Shown: positions 8,820-18,663, counted from the stretch's first letter. The stretch is DNA of 64,000 bases from Neptuniibacter sp. CAU 1671 (GCF_029222905.1 NZ_JARHUE010000005.1:1-64000), one strand, 5' to 3'. A program made the numbers and translations. The notes: a model not told the origin generated them from the sequence alone.

Positions 8820-10100
8820 ATGTCCCGATCCGATGAGCTTTTTCAGGCAGCACAGATCCATATCCCGGGTGGCGTGAACTCCCCGGTACGCGCATTCAAA
8901 GGTGTGGGCGGGACCCCGGTATTTTTTAACCATGGCGAAGGCGCTTACCTGTTTGACGAAGATGGCAACAAGTACATCGACTACGTCGGCTCATGGGGTC
9001 CGATGATCCTTGGACACTGCAATCCTGACGTGATCAACGCGGTTAAGCAGTCGCTCGAAAAAGGTCTGGGATTTGGCGCTCCCACCGAAATCGAAATCAC
9101 CATGGCCGACAAGGTCTGCGAGATCATGCCGTCGCTGGAAATGGTACGCATGGTGAACTCCGGCACTGAAGCCACCATGAGCGCGATCCGACTGGCGCGT
9201 GGTTATACCGGCCGTGACAAGATAGTGAAGTTTGAGGGCTGCTACCACGGCCACTCCGATTCTCTGCTGGTTAAAGCGGGCTCCGGCGCACTGACACTGG
9301 GTGAACCTAACTCCCCCGGCGTACCGGCAGCTCTGGCAGAACACACCATCACCCTGAATTACAACGATATCGACAGTGTACGTACGGCCTTTGCCGAAGT
9401 GGGCGATCAGGTCGCCTGCATTATCGTCGAACCGGTTGCCGGCAACATGAACTGCATTCCTCCCGTTGCAGGTTTCCTCGAAGGTCTGCGTGAAGTCTGT
9501 GATCAGTACGGCTCCGTGCTGATTTTTGATGAGGTGATGACCGGATTCCGTGTCGCTCTGGGCGGTGCCCAGTCAGTCTATAACATCAAACCTGACCTGA
9601 CGACGCTGGGCAAAGTGATTGGTGGCGGCCTTCCTGTCGGTGCTTTTGGCGGTAAAAAAGAGATCATGCAGCACATTGCTCCGCTAGGTCCGGTGTATCA
9701 GGCAGGCACTCTGTCAGGTAACCCACTGGCCATGGCGGCAGGTTTGGCCATGCTTAACGCCATCAGTCAGCCCGGCTTTTATGAGCAGCTTTCCGCCAAA
9801 GTAGAATTTCTAACTGAAGGTTTACAGGCTGTCGCCATGTCCCATGGTGTGCCGTTTACCACCAGCCGGGTCGGCGGCATGTTTGGTCTGTTTTTCACTG
9901 AGCAGCCGCAGGTAACAAGCTTCAGTGAAACCATGGCTTGTGATGCAGCGCGTTTCTCCAAATTCTTCCACGGCATGCTTGAGCAGGGTGTGTATCTGGC
10001 GCCTTCTGCGTTTGAAGCCGGATTTGTTTCAGCTTCGCATACCCAGGAAGATATTGAGCAAACCCTAGCAGCCGCTGATCAGGTGTTTGCAGCTCTGTAA
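8820..10100 (+). CDS. hemL: glutamate-1-semialdehyde 2,1-aminomutase
   Basis: PLP-dependent enzyme that makes 5-aminolevulinate in the C5 heme pathway. The 426-aa product has the family start [17 protein letters not shown], the gabaculine-region sequence [17 protein letters not shown], the cofactor aspartate in [12 protein letters not shown], and the Schiff-base lysine in [17 protein letters not shown]. Length is typical. The short membrane-protein gene downstream starts two bases after its stop. An ATG eight bases after GAGAG marks the start. Confidence 0.96.
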   Translation: MSRSDELFQAAQIHIPGGVNSPVRAFKGVGGTPVFFNHGEGAYLFDEDGNKYIDYVGSWGPMILGHCNPDVINAVKQSLEKGLGFGAPTEIEITMADKVCEIMPSLEMVRMVNSGTEATMSAIRLARGYTGRDKIVKFEGCYHGHSDSLLVKAGSGALTLGEPNSPGVPAALAEHTITLNYNDIDSVRTAFAEVGDQVACIIVEPVAGNMNCIPPVAGFLEGLREVCDQYGSVLIFDEVMTGFRVALGGAQSVYNIKPDLTTLGKVIGGGLPVGAFGGKKEIMQHIAPLGPVYQAGTLSGNPLAMAAGLAMLNAISQPGFYEQLSAKVEFLTEGLQAVAMSHGVPFTTSRVGGMFGLFFTEQPQVTSFSETMACDAARFSKFFHGMLEQGVYLAPSAFEAGFVSASHTQEDIEQTLAAADQVFAAL

Positions 10101-10102
10101 TC

Positions 10103-10693
10103 ATGTTGATCCTGATAGCCGAAACGATTCTGTTGGTCTGCGCCCTGCTATTGGCAGGGCAAAGCTATCGGCGTGCTGAACAAAAACAGGAGACTGCCAG
10201 TTTTGTTATCAGCCTGTCAGCCGCTTTTCTGGCGGCAGCCAGTCTCGGCGAGCTGACACTGGAAGCAACCACTCAGGACCTGCTCACCTTTCAGCGCATG
10301 CTGGATAATCTGGCTTTTTATGCGGCTCTGCCTTTACTCGCCACTGCACTGATTGCGCAGGCCTGGCAGAAAGACTGGAGTCGCGCCGCATGGGGCCGCT
10401 GGCTGCTGGCCCTTTTTGCCCTGTTTGAGCTGATGCGCCGTGCAGAGCAGGGTGACCTCTACAGCCAGATCGTGGCTGTAGCATCCGTCATACTGCTACT
10501 TGCATCGCTGCCAAAACTGTCCAACATGCAGGCCAGACTCACCGGCTTTATTACCCTCGTTCCACTGAGCCTGGCACTGCTGATCTTCAGCCATGGCAGT
10601 TTACTACCGCAATACCAGTCGTTGCCTGGCTACGCTCTGGCACTCGCGACCGCACTGCTGCTGTTAACCTGGCAACAACGACTGCTGCGCTGA
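10103..10693 (+). CDS. multi-pass membrane protein of unknown function
   Basis: I do not recognise this family. The 196-aa product is strongly hydrophobic, with about six predicted membrane helices: residues 2-20, 36-52, 70-88, 96-110, 122-137 and about 148-192 (one or two). Short basic/polar loops such as QSYRRAEQKQE and QKDWSRAAWGRW lie between them. No catalytic motif is visible. It begins two bases after the hemL stop and is almost certainly in the same transcript. Codon use looks like its neighbours, supporting a real gene. Confidence 0.6.
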   Translation: MLILIAETILLVCALLLAGQSYRRAEQKQETASFVISLSAAFLAAASLGELTLEATTQDLLTFQRMLDNLAFYAALPLLATALIAQAWQKDWSRAAWGRWLLALFALFELMRRAEQGDLYSQIVAVASVILLLASLPKLSNMQARLTGFITLVPLSLALLIFSHGSLLPQYQSLPGYALALATALLLLTWQQRLLR

Positions 10694-10765
10694 ACCACCC
10701 CTTCCCTCGCCAATCCAGCAGCGACTGCTATGCTGTATGGGTAAGCAGATGTGAGGAGAATAATA

Positions 10766-11248
10766 ATGCGCACGCTGCAGCAGTATACCGCCGGGGAAAT
10801 CATGACCCGGGAACTTCTGACCGCCTCAGAGCACTGGTCCATTCAAACACTGATCGACTTTTTCAATCGTCATAAAATCTCCGGAGCGCCTGTTTTATCG
10901 GCACAACGGGAGTTTGTAGGCGTGGTCAGTCTGAGTGATATCCTGACCTTTGATGGAGTGCCGAGACACTCCATGGAAGAAAACCCAATGACGCAGTACT
11001 ACTGCAATATGGCAGAGGGCGCCACGCCGGATGAGCTGGGTTTTAAAGATGTGAATCAACACCAAAGTCATCTGGTGAGTGAGATCATGACCCAGGCGCT
11101 AATCACGGCACCTGCAGACACCAGCGTGCCGGCATTATCGGCTCTGATGCACAATAAAGGCATCCATCGGGTGTTTATCACCGAAGATGATCAGATCTGC
11201 GGTGCGGTCTCTACGCTGGATATCCTGCGATTGGTCGCTGATCTCTGA
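10766..11248 (+). CDS. CBS-domain protein
   Basis: A stand-alone tandem CBS protein of 160 aa, likely an adenosine-nucleotide sensor (inference). CBS1 spans about residues 10-60 (GEIMTRELLTASEHW through GVVSLSDILTF). CBS2 spans about 100-158 (SEIMTQALITAPADT through GAVSTLDILRLV). No effector domain is attached. The frame opens at a GTG five codons earlier, but GAGGAG seven bases before the ATG at 10766 decides the start. The bases between that site and the ATG are AATAATA, giving an AAnAAnAA pattern on the start codon. It converges on the TPR lipoprotein gene with five bases between. Confidence 0.8.
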   Translation: MRTLQQYTAGEIMTRELLTASEHWSIQTLIDFFNRHKISGAPVLSAQREFVGVVSLSDILTFDGVPRHSMEENPMTQYYCNMAEGATPDELGFKDVNQHQSHLVSEIMTQALITAPADTSVPALSALMHNKGIHRVFITEDDQICGAVSTLDILRLVADL

Positions 11249-11253
11249 TCCGA

Positions 11254-11823
11254 TCAATATCGACTTGCACGTGTGCGGGCTTCAGCAGCACCTTCACGGT
11301 TGCCCGCACCGTTGCGAATATCCGCTATCAACGTCCACAGGCGTTTAAGCATGACACTGTCACCAATCGCCAGATCGGTGCCGCGTAATGCCAGTTGCTC
11401 CGCCTGATACCACTGGCGCTCACTGCGCCGAAGATCGGCCAGGCGGAAATAGACTTCAGGATCCCGCGGCGCAATGCGTTGCGCTCGCTCCAGACTACTG
11501 GCCGCTTCCCGGGTAGCTCCCTGCCGCTGCTGTTGCGACGCTGTATCCAGCAGGGCCAGCACCGCTGAGTTGCTTTGTCGACCAGGAGCCGCAACGGGCG
11601 CTTCAGGCACCTGTTCAATTACCAAGCCACGCTGGGATGGCGTTACGGCAACACCCTGCTCAGGTGGCGCCGGAGCAACCACGTCATTGTCAGAAGCCGT
11701 TTTTTCACTGGTACGGTCGATGACCGGCGGGCCACCCAGCGGATTGGGACCCGCACAACCTGCCAATAAACCGAAAAGTGTCAGCGCCAGAACCGCTTTG
11801 TATGTCTGTTTTATCTGAACCAT
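11254..11823 (-). CDS. TPR-like lipoprotein next to PBP1B
   Basis: The 189-aa product has a lipoprotein signal with lipobox LLAGC (Cys about residue 23 from this start). A Pro/Ala-rich linker follows, then a C-terminal helical-repeat region (SALERAQRIAPRDPEVYFRLADLRR-like, split here as ERAQRIAPRDPEVY and FRLADLRR) that looks like one or two TPR units. Function unknown. A comparable small TPR lipoprotein follows mrcB in Pseudomonas, so a role with PBP1B is plausible. The ATG at 11823 overlaps the end of mrcB by 13 bases; a TTG 12 bases earlier is less likely. Confidence 0.75.
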   Translation of the reverse strand: MVQIKQTYKAVLALTLFGLLAGCAGPNPLGGPPVIDRTSEKTASDNDVVAPAPPEQGVAVTPSQRGLVIEQVPEAPVAAPGRQSNSAVLALLDTASQQQRQGATREAASSLERAQRIAPRDPEVYFRLADLRRSERQWYQAEQLALRGTDLAIGDSVMLKRLWTLIADIRNGAGNREGAAEARTRASRY

Positions 11824-14141
11824 TGCCTGAACCAATCCAATGTTCTCTCAACTTGGTTATCTGCACAGGCCGCATGTTCCTGCGGCTGTGTACCCTGAAT
11901 AAATGGAATCTGTCGTGCGCCTTCACAATACGCCGCAGAGAGCAGACCTGTCCGATCTTCGACCCACTGATAATCGATCTGTTCCGGCCGAACCGCCATA
12001 AACGGCAGCGGCTTTTCCTGCTGCATCAGATCAATCCAGGCCTGCAACGCCCCGCCCGACCCGGTGAAAGGCAACTGCGCGTTATTATCCAGCCCCAGCC
12101 AGACTACCGCCAGCCGATTCCCGGCAAAACCAGCAAACCAGCTGTCACGCTGGTCATCACTGGTACCGGTTTTACCGGCCACATTCAGTGCCTGAGGCAG
12201 ACGATTGTAGATGGAACGGGCTGTACCCTCACGCGCCACTTCCTGCATCGCATACTGAATCAGGTGCACCGTTTCCGGCTCTACCACCTGCTTAATCTGG
12301 AACGGATAACGCGATAGCTCGGCCCCGTCAGCATCAGTGACCAGACGAATCGCCCGCAAAGGAATACGGAAGCCATTGGCTGCAATGGTCTGATAAAGCT
12401 GCGTCACCTCAACCGGCGACATCGCCTCTGCACCCAGCAGCAGCGAAGGGAACGGTTTGGCTTCGCGCTCAAAACCCAGACGCTCCAGCATATCCACTAC
12501 CCGACTCACGCCCACATCCATCCCGAGGCGCGCCGTGCTCTGGTTATAGGAGTGCGCCAACGCATAGTGCAGCGGCACCATGCCATGACTGGTCCGGTCA
12601 AAATTCTGCGGCTGCCATTCGCTGCCGTTTGGCAATTTTACGCTGTAAGGCTCATCGTCCAGCAAGCTGGAAAGCGTATAACCACGCTCAAGGGCTGTCA
12701 GGTAAACGGCGGGTTTAACCAGCGAGCCGATGGGACGCATGGCATCCAGCGCCCGGTTAAATCCCTGATAGCGGGCATTGCGGCCACCCACCATTGCCAG
12801 TACTTCGCCGGTTTGCGGATCGGTGACCACCATGGCGCCCTGCAATTCGGCCATGCTGCGACCAAAACGTTTCTGCAGCAGCCCGATCCGTCCTGAGAGC
12901 GCATTTTCACTGTTTTCCTGTACCACCGGATCAAGACTGGTAAAGACCCGGATCCCTTCAGAACTCAGAACTTCCTGCGGGTACTCCTCACGCAGCTGTC
13001 GTTTCACGAGATCCAGATACGCCGGGTAAGCTCCTTTATGCAGACTCCGTTGCTGCACCACACCGAGGCCTTTACGTTCAGCCGAGGTACGTTGCTCCAG
13101 CGTAATCACGCCCTGCTCCTGCAGGATTTGCAGCACCAGATCGCGACGTGCCTTGGCTCGTTCCGGGTTTCGTCTCGGATCGTAGTACGAAGGACCTTTG
13201 ACCAGACCCACCAGCAGGGCGACCTGATGCAGTTCCAGCTCATTGATCGGCTGGGCAAAATAATACTGGCTGGCCAGACCAAAGCCATGCACCGCACGGG
13301 CACCGGCCTGCCCCAGATAAACTTCGTTCAGGTAGGCTTCAAGAATCTCATCTTTGTCGTAATGAAAATCCAGCAGCAACGCCATGGGGATTTCCATCAG
13401 CTTGCGTGCCAGCGAACGCTCTGAGGTGAGGTAGAAGTTTTTGATCAGCTGCTGGGTCAGCGTACTGCCACCCTGCACAAAACGTCCTGCCTGCAGATTC
13501 ACCCACATGGCCCGACTGATTCCGCGCAGCGAAATACCGGAATGCTGGTAATAGTTACGGTCCTCAACTTCCACCAGCGCTTCTTTCAGATAGGGCGGCG
13601 CATCTTCAAGACGAATCAGGTCACGGTCTTCATTGTCCTGCGGGTAGATACCACCGACCAAAATCGGTTCCAGACGAGTCAGAGAAACAGATTGACCCTG
13701 CGCATCCCGAATCGACTGCACACCGTCACCGTTAAATTCCAGCAACAGGGTACGTGACGGTTCTGCACCGTCTGGAAAAACAAAACCACGGGTATAGATT
13801 CTGGCCCGGCTACTGGCCCACTCCACCATACCGGGCGCGGTTGCCCGCTGGGTAAAACGATAACCCAGTCCCTTGAGTTCAAGTTTGAGATCATCCCGGT
13901 TTAAGGCCTGACCCGGATACAGCTCCAGTGGCCTGGCATACACTTTGGCCGGAAGTGCCCAGCGTTTTCCCTCAAATTTAGCGCGCACCTGAGCGTCGAG
14001 GTAGATCATGCCAACACCGGCAATGACCACACCCAGCAGGCTCAATTTCAGAAACAGGGATAACAATCGGCGGGACCATCCCCGCGATTGAGTACTACGG
14101 CCTTTGCCGCGGGATGATTTGGATGCTCTCTTTTTTGCCAT
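11811..14141 (-). CDS. mrcB: penicillin-binding protein 1B
   Basis: Bifunctional class A PBP that polymerises and crosslinks peptidoglycan. The 776-aa product has a basic cytoplasmic tail, one membrane helix (about residues 30-48) and a UB2H-like segment. The GT51 glycosyltransferase has EDRNYYQHSGIS and QGGSTLTQQLIKN. The transpeptidase has SxxK in RPIGSLVKPAVY, SYN in AHSYNQSTARLG and KTGT in GKTGTSDDQRDSW. All key residues are present. The start is only 22 bases from the divergent kinase-like gene. The lipoprotein gene overlaps its 3' end. Confidence 0.95.
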   Translation of the reverse strand: MAKKRASKSSRGKGRSTQSRGWSRRLLSLFLKLSLLGVVIAGVGMIYLDAQVRAKFEGKRWALPAKVYARPLELYPGQALNRDDLKLELKGLGYRFTQRATAPGMVEWASSRARIYTRGFVFPDGAEPSRTLLLEFNGDGVQSIRDAQGQSVSLTRLEPILVGGIYPQDNEDRDLIRLEDAPPYLKEALVEVEDRNYYQHSGISLRGISRAMWVNLQAGRFVQGGSTLTQQLIKNFYLTSERSLARKLMEIPMALLLDFHYDKDEILEAYLNEVYLGQAGARAVHGFGLASQYYFAQPINELELHQVALLVGLVKGPSYYDPRRNPERAKARRDLVLQILQEQGVITLEQRTSAERKGLGVVQQRSLHKGAYPAYLDLVKRQLREEYPQEVLSSEGIRVFTSLDPVVQENSENALSGRIGLLQKRFGRSMAELQGAMVVTDPQTGEVLAMVGGRNARYQGFNRALDAMRPIGSLVKPAVYLTALERGYTLSSLLDDEPYSVKLPNGSEWQPQNFDRTSHGMVPLHYALAHSYNQSTARLGMDVGVSRVVDMLERLGFEREAKPFPSLLLGAEAMSPVEVTQLYQTIAANGFRIPLRAIRLVTDADGAELSRYPFQIKQVVEPETVHLIQYAMQEVAREGTARSIYNRLPQALNVAGKTGTSDDQRDSWFAGFAGNRLAVVWLGLDNNAQLPFTGSGGALQAWIDLMQQEKPLPFMAVRPEQIDYQWVEDRTGLLSAAYCEGARQIPFIQGTQPQEHAACADNQVERTLDWFRQWFR

Positions 14142-14149
14142 CGGCTAAG

Positions 14150-14155
14150 TATAAT
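14150..14155 (+). promoter_or_regulatory. consensus -10 box nine bases before a start codon
   Basis: A perfect TATAAT lies in the 22-base space between the divergent mrcB and kinase-like genes. The transcript start would be near 14161-14163, that is at the ATG at 14164. No good -35 is visible, so its strength is uncertain. Confidence 0.45.
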
Positions 14156-14163
14156 GCCTTCCT

Positions 14164-15732
14164 ATGCCCGGTGATACAGAACAGATGCAACTGATTGATT
14201 CGCTCCGCAATCCCGCAGTATACCCTCATCCGGTATCACGGATTGAAGTGTTCGAAACCCATATATCCTGGATTATTCTGACGGGAGAGTACGCCTATAA
14301 GCTGAAAAAGCCCGTCGACTTCGGTTTTCTCGATTTCACAACACTGGAGCAACGAGAATACTTCTGTCATGAAGAACTGAGGCTGAACCAGCGCCTGGCA
14401 CCCGATATTTATCTTGAAGTGCTGGCGATTGGCGGCACGCCCGATGCGCCTGTCTTTGGCGCCACAGAATCCATCCTCGAATATGCCATCAAAATGCAGC
14501 AGTTTGACCCTAAGGAACGGCTTGATCTGTTGCTTGCAGGACACCAGTTCAAACCGGAATGGATCTACAAACTGGCAAAACAGATTGCCAAATTCCACCG
14601 CAAAGTTCCGATCATTGCACCCGACAGTCCACTGGGCGAGCCGGAAACCATCTGGGAGGTTGTCTCAGACAATTTCAGCCATATCAGCAACACAGTGAAT
14701 ACCCTCGATGACTGCCACCGGGTTCAGGTGCTGCTGCAGAAAACCGCACAACTGTTTCGCCGGCTGACCCCGCTGATCGAACAGCGCAAACTGGACGGGC
14801 ATGTCCGGGAGTGTCACGGCGATCTTCATCTGGCCAATATCACGCTGTACAACGGCGAACTCAGACTGTTTGACTGCATTGAGTTCAACCCACGCTTCAG
14901 CTGGATAGACACCATCAGCGATCTGGCTTTTCTGCTGATGGATCTGGAAGCCAACGGCGAATTCAGTCTGGCGAACCGTTGCCTGAACCATTACCTGGAG
15001 TTACTGGGTGATTATGAAGCGCTGCCATTACTGAATTTTTACAAATCCTATCGCGCCATGGTACGTGCCAAGGTTGCTGTGCTAGGACCGCATCTGGATC
15101 TGCCAGGCATGCGCCATTACCTGTCTCTGACAGAACACTATGCTAACCGGCAGCAACCGGTCCTGTATCTGATGCAGGGTCTGTCAGGCAGTGGTAAGAG
15201 TTTTCTCAGCGAACTGATGCTGCAACGCAGCCCGCTGATCCGGCTGCGCTCCGATGTCGAACGTAAACGACTGTTCAAGCAACTCAGCAAAAAAGGGGTA
15301 TCTCTGGACCTGTATGGCCCTCAGATGAACCTGTATACCCTGAACCACCTATTGGAACTGAGCCAGCGCCTTCTGAAAGCCGGTCTGTCTGTTGTTGTCG
15401 ATGCCACCTTTATCCGTCGTGGCAGCCGTCGCATGTTTATTGAAATGGCCGAGCAATTCAAAGCCAAGGTGCAGATCATCGCCTGTCGCTGCGACGAAGA
15501 AACATTGATTCAGCGCCTCACTGACCGACAGCAGGTGGGAAAAGATGCTTCTGATGCAGATGTTAAAGTCATGCAACAGCAACAGATTCATCTGCAGGCA
15601 CTGACAGAGTCAGAAGAACTGCTGACACGCTATATAAACACCACTGATGCTCAGGCCCTGAATCGCTTTCTGGATCAGTTACCGGCGCTAAAACCGGTAC
15701 TTGTGACAGATACAGGACTTCAAAACCCATAA
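14164..15732 (+). CDS. aminoglycoside-phosphotransferase-like / P-loop kinase fusion
   Basis: Function unknown; two kinase-like halves in 522 aa. Residues 1 to about 310 follow the APH/COG2187 pattern: YAYKLKKPVDFGFLDFTT at the nucleotide end, the catalytic-loop HGDLHLANITLYN and the metal-binding LFDCIEFNP. Residues about 330-500 form a P-loop kinase (COG0645-like) with Walker A GLSGSGKS near 339 and LRSDVERKRLFK. Such fused proteins are common in proteobacteria and their substrate is unknown. A -10 box sits so close that the ATG may be leaderless; an ATG at 14185 with GGTGA upstream is the alternative. The small Rieske gene follows after 13 bases. Confidence 0.75.
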   Translation: MPGDTEQMQLIDSLRNPAVYPHPVSRIEVFETHISWIILTGEYAYKLKKPVDFGFLDFTTLEQREYFCHEELRLNQRLAPDIYLEVLAIGGTPDAPVFGATESILEYAIKMQQFDPKERLDLLLAGHQFKPEWIYKLAKQIAKFHRKVPIIAPDSPLGEPETIWEVVSDNFSHISNTVNTLDDCHRVQVLLQKTAQLFRRLTPLIEQRKLDGHVRECHGDLHLANITLYNGELRLFDCIEFNPRFSWIDTISDLAFLLMDLEANGEFSLANRCLNHYLELLGDYEALPLLNFYKSYRAMVRAKVAVLGPHLDLPGMRHYLSLTEHYANRQQPVLYLMQGLSGSGKSFLSELMLQRSPLIRLRSDVERKRLFKQLSKKGVSLDLYGPQMNLYTLNHLLELSQRLLKAGLSVVVDATFIRRGSRRMFIEMAEQFKAKVQIIACRCDEETLIQRLTDRQQVGKDASDADVKVMQQQQIHLQALTESEELLTRYINTTDAQALNRFLDQLPALKPVLVTDTGLQNP

Positions 15733-15745
15733 TCCAGAGGCCGGT

Positions 15746-16093
15746 ATGCACCCTGTATGTGAAATCCGAGATGTCCCCAGCAATGATGCCCGAGGCTTCA
15801 TCTGTCAGGGCGTTAACCTGATTGTGGTGAATTACCGTGACCGGATTCATGTCTACCACAACAGCTGTCCACATCGCAGCATCCCGCTGGAGTGGCAGCC
15901 CAATCAGTTTTTTGATGTAGAAAAGACCTTTCTGCAATGCGCCACCCATGGCGCACTGTTCAAGATCGACACGGGGGAATGCATTGCCGGTCCCTGTGTT
16001 GGAGACCAGCTGACACCACTACCCCATTCACTGAAAGCAAACACAATCTGTGTCGACCTGAGTTCGCTGCCGCCAATGAGGACTGTCGACTAA
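15746..16093 (+). CDS. small Rieske [2Fe-2S] protein
   Basis: Soluble 115-aa ferredoxin-like Rieske protein. Both cluster motifs are present: CPH ([12 protein letters not shown]) and CATH ([10 protein letters not shown]), a CxH-17-CxxH arrangement. [11 protein letters not shown] follows, as in the NirD/biphenyl-ferredoxin type. There is no signal peptide or membrane segment, and no oxygenase or reductase is encoded nearby, so the electron partner is unknown. It overlaps the convergent sfsA gene by four bases and lies 13 bases after the kinase fusion, likely in one transcript. Confidence 0.85.
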   Translation: MHPVCEIRDVPSNDARGFICQGVNLIVVNYRDRIHVYHNSCPHRSIPLEWQPNQFFDVEKTFLQCATHGALFKIDTGECIAGPCVGDQLTPLPHSLKANTICVDLSSLPPMRTVD

Positions 16094-16797
16094 TCGAGAA
16101 TAACGGGTAAACGCTCCACCAGCTGAATCTGTTCCGGGCAAATCCGGGTTCGGTAAGCCAGCACTTCAACACCCGCCTGCACCACCTGGCGCAATAAACG
16201 ACCATACTCAGGATCAATCTGATCCGCCGGGCGAACCCGTTCAATACCTTCATGCGCCACACAGAACAACAGCACCGCCCGCTCACCGTTGGCAACCCGA
16301 TGTTGTAATGCCGTCAGGTGTTTTGCACCGCGCGCTGTCACTGCGTCCGGGAAGCTGCCCCAGCCTCTCTCTTCAAGCAAGGTAACATTTTTCACCTCAA
16401 TCCAGACGCTGCCTTTGTCTGGGTCCTGCAGCAGGAAATCGATCCGGCTGCCTTCACCGTCCGCCACCTCTTTTTTCAGCTCGGCATAATCCGCAAGTTG
16501 TTCAATCACACCCCCTGCAATCGCCTCTGCAACCAGATTATTGGCCCGCCCGGTATTGATACAGGCCAGATATTGCTGATCAACTTCTACCAGCTCCCAG
16601 GTCAACGGGTATTTGCGTTTAGGGTTACCACTGTCCCAGACCCACACACGGCTGCCCGGTTCAGCGCAGTGGCGCATTGACCCCGTATTGGGGCAGTGCG
16701 CAGTGACATGCGTGCCATCCGACAGTTCGATGTCCGCCAGAAACCGTTTATAACGCCTGATAAGACGCCCTTCTTGCAGGGGATATGGAAATTTCAT
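16090..16797 (-). CDS. sfsA: SfsA DNA-binding protein homolog
   Basis: Member of the sugar fermentation stimulation family, 235 aa, as usual. Visible family motifs are [51 protein letters not shown] (nuclease-like core) and the C-terminal LLFCVAHEG. Biochemical role is poorly known; E. coli SfsA has been reported to bind DNA. It is the distal gene behind the aminotransferase, overlapping it by four bases (ATG/TGA type). Confidence 0.93.
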   Translation of the reverse strand: MKFPYPLQEGRLIRRYKRFLADIELSDGTHVTAHCPNTGSMRHCAEPGSRVWVWDSGNPKRKYPLTWELVEVDQQYLACINTGRANNLVAEAIAGGVIEQLADYAELKKEVADGEGSRIDFLLQDPDKGSVWIEVKNVTLLEERGWGSFPDAVTARGAKHLTALQHRVANGERAVLLFCVAHEGIERVRPADQIDPEYGRLLRQVVQAGVEVLAYRTRICPEQIQLVERLPVILD

Positions 16798-17960
16798 GTT
16801 TGCCCAAAACGACGTTTCAGACGCTCAAGCGCAAGGTCTATACGCTCCAGTCCGGTGGTATATGAAAAACGAATAAACGACTGGCTGCGATAGCTGCCAA
16901 AATCCAAACCCGGGGTACAGGCAATATGTTCCTCTTCCAGCAACTGCCAACAGAACTGATAGGTATCATCGGTCAGATGTGAGGCATCAGCATATACATA
17001 GAATGCGCCCGCCGGTAACAAAGGCACCTCAAAACCGAGGGCCTTCAGCCCTTCGACTAACCGGTCACGGCGAGCTTGGTAGGCCGCTTTACGGGTTTCT
17101 AGAATTGCCAGGGTTTCATCATCAAACGCAGCCAGAGCAGCGTACTGGGACAGGGTCGGTGGCGAGATCATCAGATTCTGGGCCAGTTTTTCAAGGGAGG
17201 GCACACTCGCTTCAGGTGCCACAATCCAGCCCAGACGCCACCCCGTCATACCAAAATACTTGGAGAAGCTGTTCACCACATACGCGGAGTCATCACATTG
17301 CAGCACACTGTAACTCGGCGTTTCATAACTCAGGCCGTGGTAAATTTCGTCAACAATCAGCGAACCACCCCGGGCTCTGACTTTTCCCGCAAGTTCAGCC
17401 AGCGTTTCGGGGTCCAGCTCCGCTCCGGTCGGGTTGGCCGGAGAGGCCAGCAAAACACCCGCGGTGCTCTCCTCCCAATGTTCCTCTAACAGCTGCGCAT
17501 TCAACTGGTAGTGCTGCTCAGCAGCGGTGGGCACCATCTGTGGCTCGGCATTTAAAAACCTCAACAGTTGACGGTTACAGGGATAACCTGGGTCGGCAAT
17601 CATAAACTGCTGACCCGCATCCGTGAGCAAGGCAAACAACATCAGCAGGCCACTCGATCCGCCTGTTGTCACAATGATACGTTCCGGCGAAATATTCAGC
17701 CCATAACTACGCCGGTACCACTGAGCTATTTTTTCCCGTAACGGCCAGATCCCCGCTGCCGGAGTGTATTTAATCCCACCCTGCTCCAGCAGTTTCATGG
17801 CCGCCCGACGAATCGGCTCCGCAGTTGGGAAATCAGGCTCTCCGGCCTCCATATGCACCACATCAAAACCTGCAGCATCCAGTTCCGCTGCACGTTTGAG
17901 CAGATCCATAGCTTTAAAGGATTCAATGCGCTGAGAGCGCTGCGAAAAAACTGGATTCAT
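16794..17960 (-). CDS. class I/II PLP-dependent aminotransferase
   Basis: The 388-aa product is a fold-type I aminotransferase. Visible features are the substrate-side [14 protein letters not shown] near the N-terminus, [14 protein letters not shown] for cofactor phosphate, [27 protein letters not shown], and the Schiff-base lysine in [17 protein letters not shown] conserved arginine is in FIRFSYTT. It resembles the aspartate/alanine-type aminotransferases that sit beside sfsA or dksA in pseudomonads. Amino acid specificity cannot be told from sequence. It is the first gene of a two-gene unit with sfsA and is divergent from dksA. Confidence 0.85.
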   Translation of the reverse strand: MNPVFSQRSQRIESFKAMDLLKRAAELDAAGFDVVHMEAGEPDFPTAEPIRRAAMKLLEQGGIKYTPAAGIWPLREKIAQWYRRSYGLNISPERIIVTTGGSSGLLMLFALLTDAGQQFMIADPGYPCNRQLLRFLNAEPQMVPTAAEQHYQLNAQLLEEHWEESTAGVLLASPANPTGAELDPETLAELAGKVRARGGSLIVDEIYHGLSYETPSYSVLQCDDSAYVVNSFSKYFGMTGWRLGWIVAPEASVPSLEKLAQNLMISPPTLSQYAALAAFDDETLAILETRKAAYQARRDRLVEGLKALGFEVPLLPAGAFYVYADASHLTDDTYQFCWQLLEEEHIACTPGLDFGSYRSQSFIRFSYTTGLERIDLALERLKRRFGQT

Positions 17961-18195
17961 AGGAAAAGTCCGGCTGACAATCTTCGCCGCAGTATACTGT
18001 TTTCGGCAACAGATACCGACTGCGGATCATTCCGCTTCAATCAGAGCATGTTTAACGTGAATTAGGACTAGCCTAATGCACGGGCATCTGTTAATTTCGC
18101 AGCCTTCATGCCGTTTGAATAGATTGCATTAATCAATAAAGGAGTCGATACGGCTTTAAATTTCAGAGTCGTATCGGAAAGAGCGAGGCGTGCAT

Positions 18196-18624
18196 ATGCC
18201 AAATAAAAGCGATTCTTTCACACATTTTGAGCCTTACCCGATTATTGAGGGTGAGGAGTACATGAACGAAAAGCAGAAAGACCATTTCCGCAAAATTCTG
18301 TTGGCCTGGAAACAGGAACTGATGGAAGAAGTGGACAGCACCATTCATCACCTGCGGGAAGAACCTTCTAACTTTGCTGACCCAAGTGACCGGGCAAGCC
18401 AGGAAGAAGAATTCAGTCTGGAACTGCGCACCCGTGACCGCGAACGTAAGTTGATTAAAAAGATCAACGAATCGCTCGAGTTCATTGACGAGGACGAATA
18501 CGGCTACTGCGATGCATGCGGTATCGAAATCGGCATCCGTCGTCTTGAAGCACGGCCAACTGCGTCACTCTGCATCGACTGCAAAACGCTGGCTGAAATC
18601 AAAGAAAAGCAGCTCGGCGGCTAA
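18196..18624 (+). CDS. dksA: RNA polymerase-binding transcription factor DksA
   Basis: Binds the RNA polymerase secondary channel and, with ppGpp, tunes rRNA and biosynthetic promoters. The 142-aa product has the coiled-coil body with the tip region NFADPSDRASQEEEF. The aspartate pair (D in ADPSD) matches the active DksA tip. The C-terminal C4 zinc finger is complete (CDACG and CIDC). GCGAGG at 18183-18188, seven bases before the ATG at 18196, sets the start; a GTG two codons earlier also lies in frame. It is upstream of gluQ, as in Pseudomonas and E. coli. Confidence 0.96.
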   Translation: MPNKSDSFTHFEPYPIIEGEEYMNEKQKDHFRKILLAWKQELMEEVDSTIHHLREEPSNFADPSDRASQEEEFSLELRTRDRERKLIKKINESLEFIDEDEYGYCDACGIEIGIRRLEARPTASLCIDCKTLAEIKEKQLGG

Positions 18625-18632
18625 TTCCAGAG

Positions 18633-18663
18633 GGAAGTCTGTAGCAATCAGTTACAGACTTCC
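18633..18663 (+). terminator. perfect 11-bp hairpin between dksA and gluQ
   Basis: GGAAGTCTGTA (18633-18643), a nine-base loop and TACAGACTTCC (18653-18663) form an uninterrupted stem. There is no T-run after it, so it is not a standard intrinsic terminator. It could attenuate or stabilise the dksA message 3' end; gluQ begins 12 bases later. Confidence 0.5.
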
